Below are positions 63,045-64,000 of a stretch of 64,000 nucleotides of DNA, piece after piece. The stretch's first letter is position 1. Every line of letters begins with the position of its first letter. The DNA is from Mucilaginibacter paludis DSM 18603. Lineage in GTDB: Bacteria; Bacteroidota; Bacteroidia; Sphingobacteriales; Sphingobacteriaceae. The translations under genes were made by a program, and so were the position numbers. The stretch is from contig NZ_CM001403.1 in assembly GCF_000166195.2 (NCBI RefSeq), positions 6,773,877 through 6,837,876 of the forward strand, written 5' to 3'. Under the pieces are notes generated by a model. That model searched no databases. It was not told where the DNA came from and worked only from the letters and a program-made list of their open reading frames with translations.

Positions 63045-63893
63045 CTACTTCGTTTCGGTTGTGGTATCGTAATTATAGTACCAGCTCCAATCGTTATGCC
63101 CTGTTGCCCGCACATATTTAGCTCTGAACTTTTGGTATACGGCCTCGGGTTGTTTTTTGCCATTTACAATAAACTCGCGAGTGCTTAATTTGAATGACGA
63201 CAGGTTATCGGCCTTATCAATAATGCCGTCTTTAATCAATTCGGCAATCAATAGTTTGCGGTCTGTTGGCTCGGCATTGGGCTGGGTTTTAGCACGGGCC
63301 GCATAAGCCTGAATCTTAAGGTTAGCCGCGTCAACATAAATAGTTTGGTTGATAGAATCGGCTATGGCTAAACCCCTTGCTTCGATGGCTTTTTCGCGGA
63401 CTTCGGCAACCGGTTTGACTTGGGCTATCTGCTTAACAGCGGCTTCTCTTTGCAGGCGTGCCTTTTGTTTTGCTGCTGCCGCATCGGCAAGCCGGGCTTT
63501 TGCATCATATACTTTGGCCTGGTTATCTATACGGGCCAGTTCATCTGCCATACGGATACTTTTTAACTCGGCAGGCTCTTCAGCTTGTTTGTTCAGCATC
63601 TGGTTAATCACCGGCTGATAAACTACCAGACTTTCAGCGGGTACTGCCTTCCCGTTTACCTGCATACTTATCAACGTCTTCCCTTTTAAGTTAAGCTGAT
63701 ACAATATGCCCCGCTCCTTGAGCAGATAAGTAGTATACTGATGATTAGGCAATTGCAGTGAAGTATGATCGCCAAACTCGTTGGGCTGATAAATCCTCAA
63801 ATTCCCCGCGTTAATACTCCCCTGCTTTGCATCCGTCTTCATGGTATCAGTTGTAGTGGTAGTAGTTATTGTTGTAACAGCCGTGCTCCGCAC
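63045..63893 (-). CDS. C-terminal part of an M56-type protein, frame broken upstream
   Basis: 282 residues from GTG 63893. Residues 1-112 equal the linker and start of the C-terminal region of the M56 protein at 24620-26140. Then a long Ala/Lys-rich coiled part (YDAKARLADAAAAKQKARLQ, in part) and a folded tail ending in WSWYYNYDTTTETK follow, which the left copy lacks. Upstream, two single-base insertions at ~63895-63906 bring stops into the frame. Either the gene is broken here or the window edge has sequence errors. Confidence 0.7.
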   Translation of the reverse strand: MRSTAVTTITTTTTTDTMKTDAKQGSINAGNLRIYQPNEFGDHTSLQLPNHQYTTYLLKERGILYQLNLKGKTLISMQVNGKAVPAESLVVYQPVINQMLNKQAEEPAELKSIRMADELARIDNQAKVYDAKARLADAAAAKQKARLQREAAVKQIAQVKPVAEVREKAIEARGLAIADSINQTIYVDAANLKIQAYAARAKTQPNAEPTDRKLLIAELIKDGIIDKADNLSSFKLSTREFIVNGKKQPEAVYQKFRAKYVRATGHNDWSWYYNYDTTTETK

Positions 63894-64000
63894 CTTTTTT
63901 ACTCTAGCTTACCACCACTGCCTACCACAGCCGAAGTGGTTGCCGTTACCAATTTGCTGATCTGCCCGGCGTTTGAAAAAGCGGCCATCAATAAACCAGC
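63561..64000. repeat. Long direct repeat, right copy (M56 gene segment)
   Basis: Copy of 24695-25132, identical apart from two inserted bases, still continuing at the window end. The opposite junction at 63561 joins the native M56 C-terminus. Confidence 0.95.

Overview
The window looks like a chromosomal segment of a Bacteroidota bacterium of the family Sphingobacteriaceae, most likely Mucilaginibacter or a close relative. Reasons are the Bacteroidota-type promoters (TTG, 19-20 nt, TAnnTTTG), family markers (DUF4294 and DUF4783 proteins, BshB1, an MnmD without MnmC2, L-lysine 6-aminotransferase, a J-domain/KTSC fusion, a SusC-style N-domain beta-barrel) and the heavy load of short dispersed repeats. 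Genus is an inference; no rRNA or tRNA gene was seen.

Layout. 1-5.9 kb: RluD-like pseudouridine synthase (cut by the left edge), a PLP desulfhydrase/ACC-deaminase-like gene, lysine 6-aminotransferase, a hypothetical gene and an acyl-CoA dehydrogenase. 6.2-7.4 kb: an ISAs1-type element. 7.8-17.2 kb: housekeeping, with a bshB1-gpx-DUF4294 operon, a RelA/SpoT gene, and fur-purA interrupted by an antitoxin/AbiEii-type pair whose toxin gene is frameshifted, then pabB. 18-24.4 kb: DUF2071, an M48 lipoprotein, plsY, nadC, gpmI and a TPR protein. 24.6-26.6 kb: a BlaI/M56 regulator-protease pair whose 3' end is welded to the first codons of a lon-like gene; about 440 bp of the M56 gene recurs at the right edge of the window. 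26.8-28.1 kb: first Rpn nuclease locus. 28.5-38.4 kb: M3 peptidase, aspartic protease, MBL-rhodanese, mnmD, mazG, and an ECF sigma/anti-sigma pair followed by a dead barrel gene. 39-53 kb: accessory island with an IS4-type element, dispersed Mu-like phage genes (portal, gp36-like, terS, terL), an IS110-type transposase, and a second IS4-type element carrying an AbrB-like passenger gene. 53.3-58.7 kb: GNAT, iron-permease-like protein, fbaA, second Rpn locus, accD. 59-64 kb: J-KTSC protein, outer-membrane barrel, and the C-terminal part of an M56-type protein.

The strongest candidate for an undescribed system is the pair of Rpn loci (26792-28118 and 55829-57075). Each gene has an internal in-frame ATG with a strong Shine-Dalgarno sequence 8 nt upstream, able to give a small C-terminal protein like the intragenic antitoxins known for E. 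coli Rpn proteins. Each also has a separate tandem copy of exactly this C-terminal module just downstream. In the second locus the copies differ almost only at synonymous sites. Other items worth a look are the IS with a regulator gene and a perfect 28-bp palindrome, two unrelated IS elements in the same 10-bp palindromic target, a dispersed repeat with covarying stems, and a promoter box shared by two divergent phage genes.
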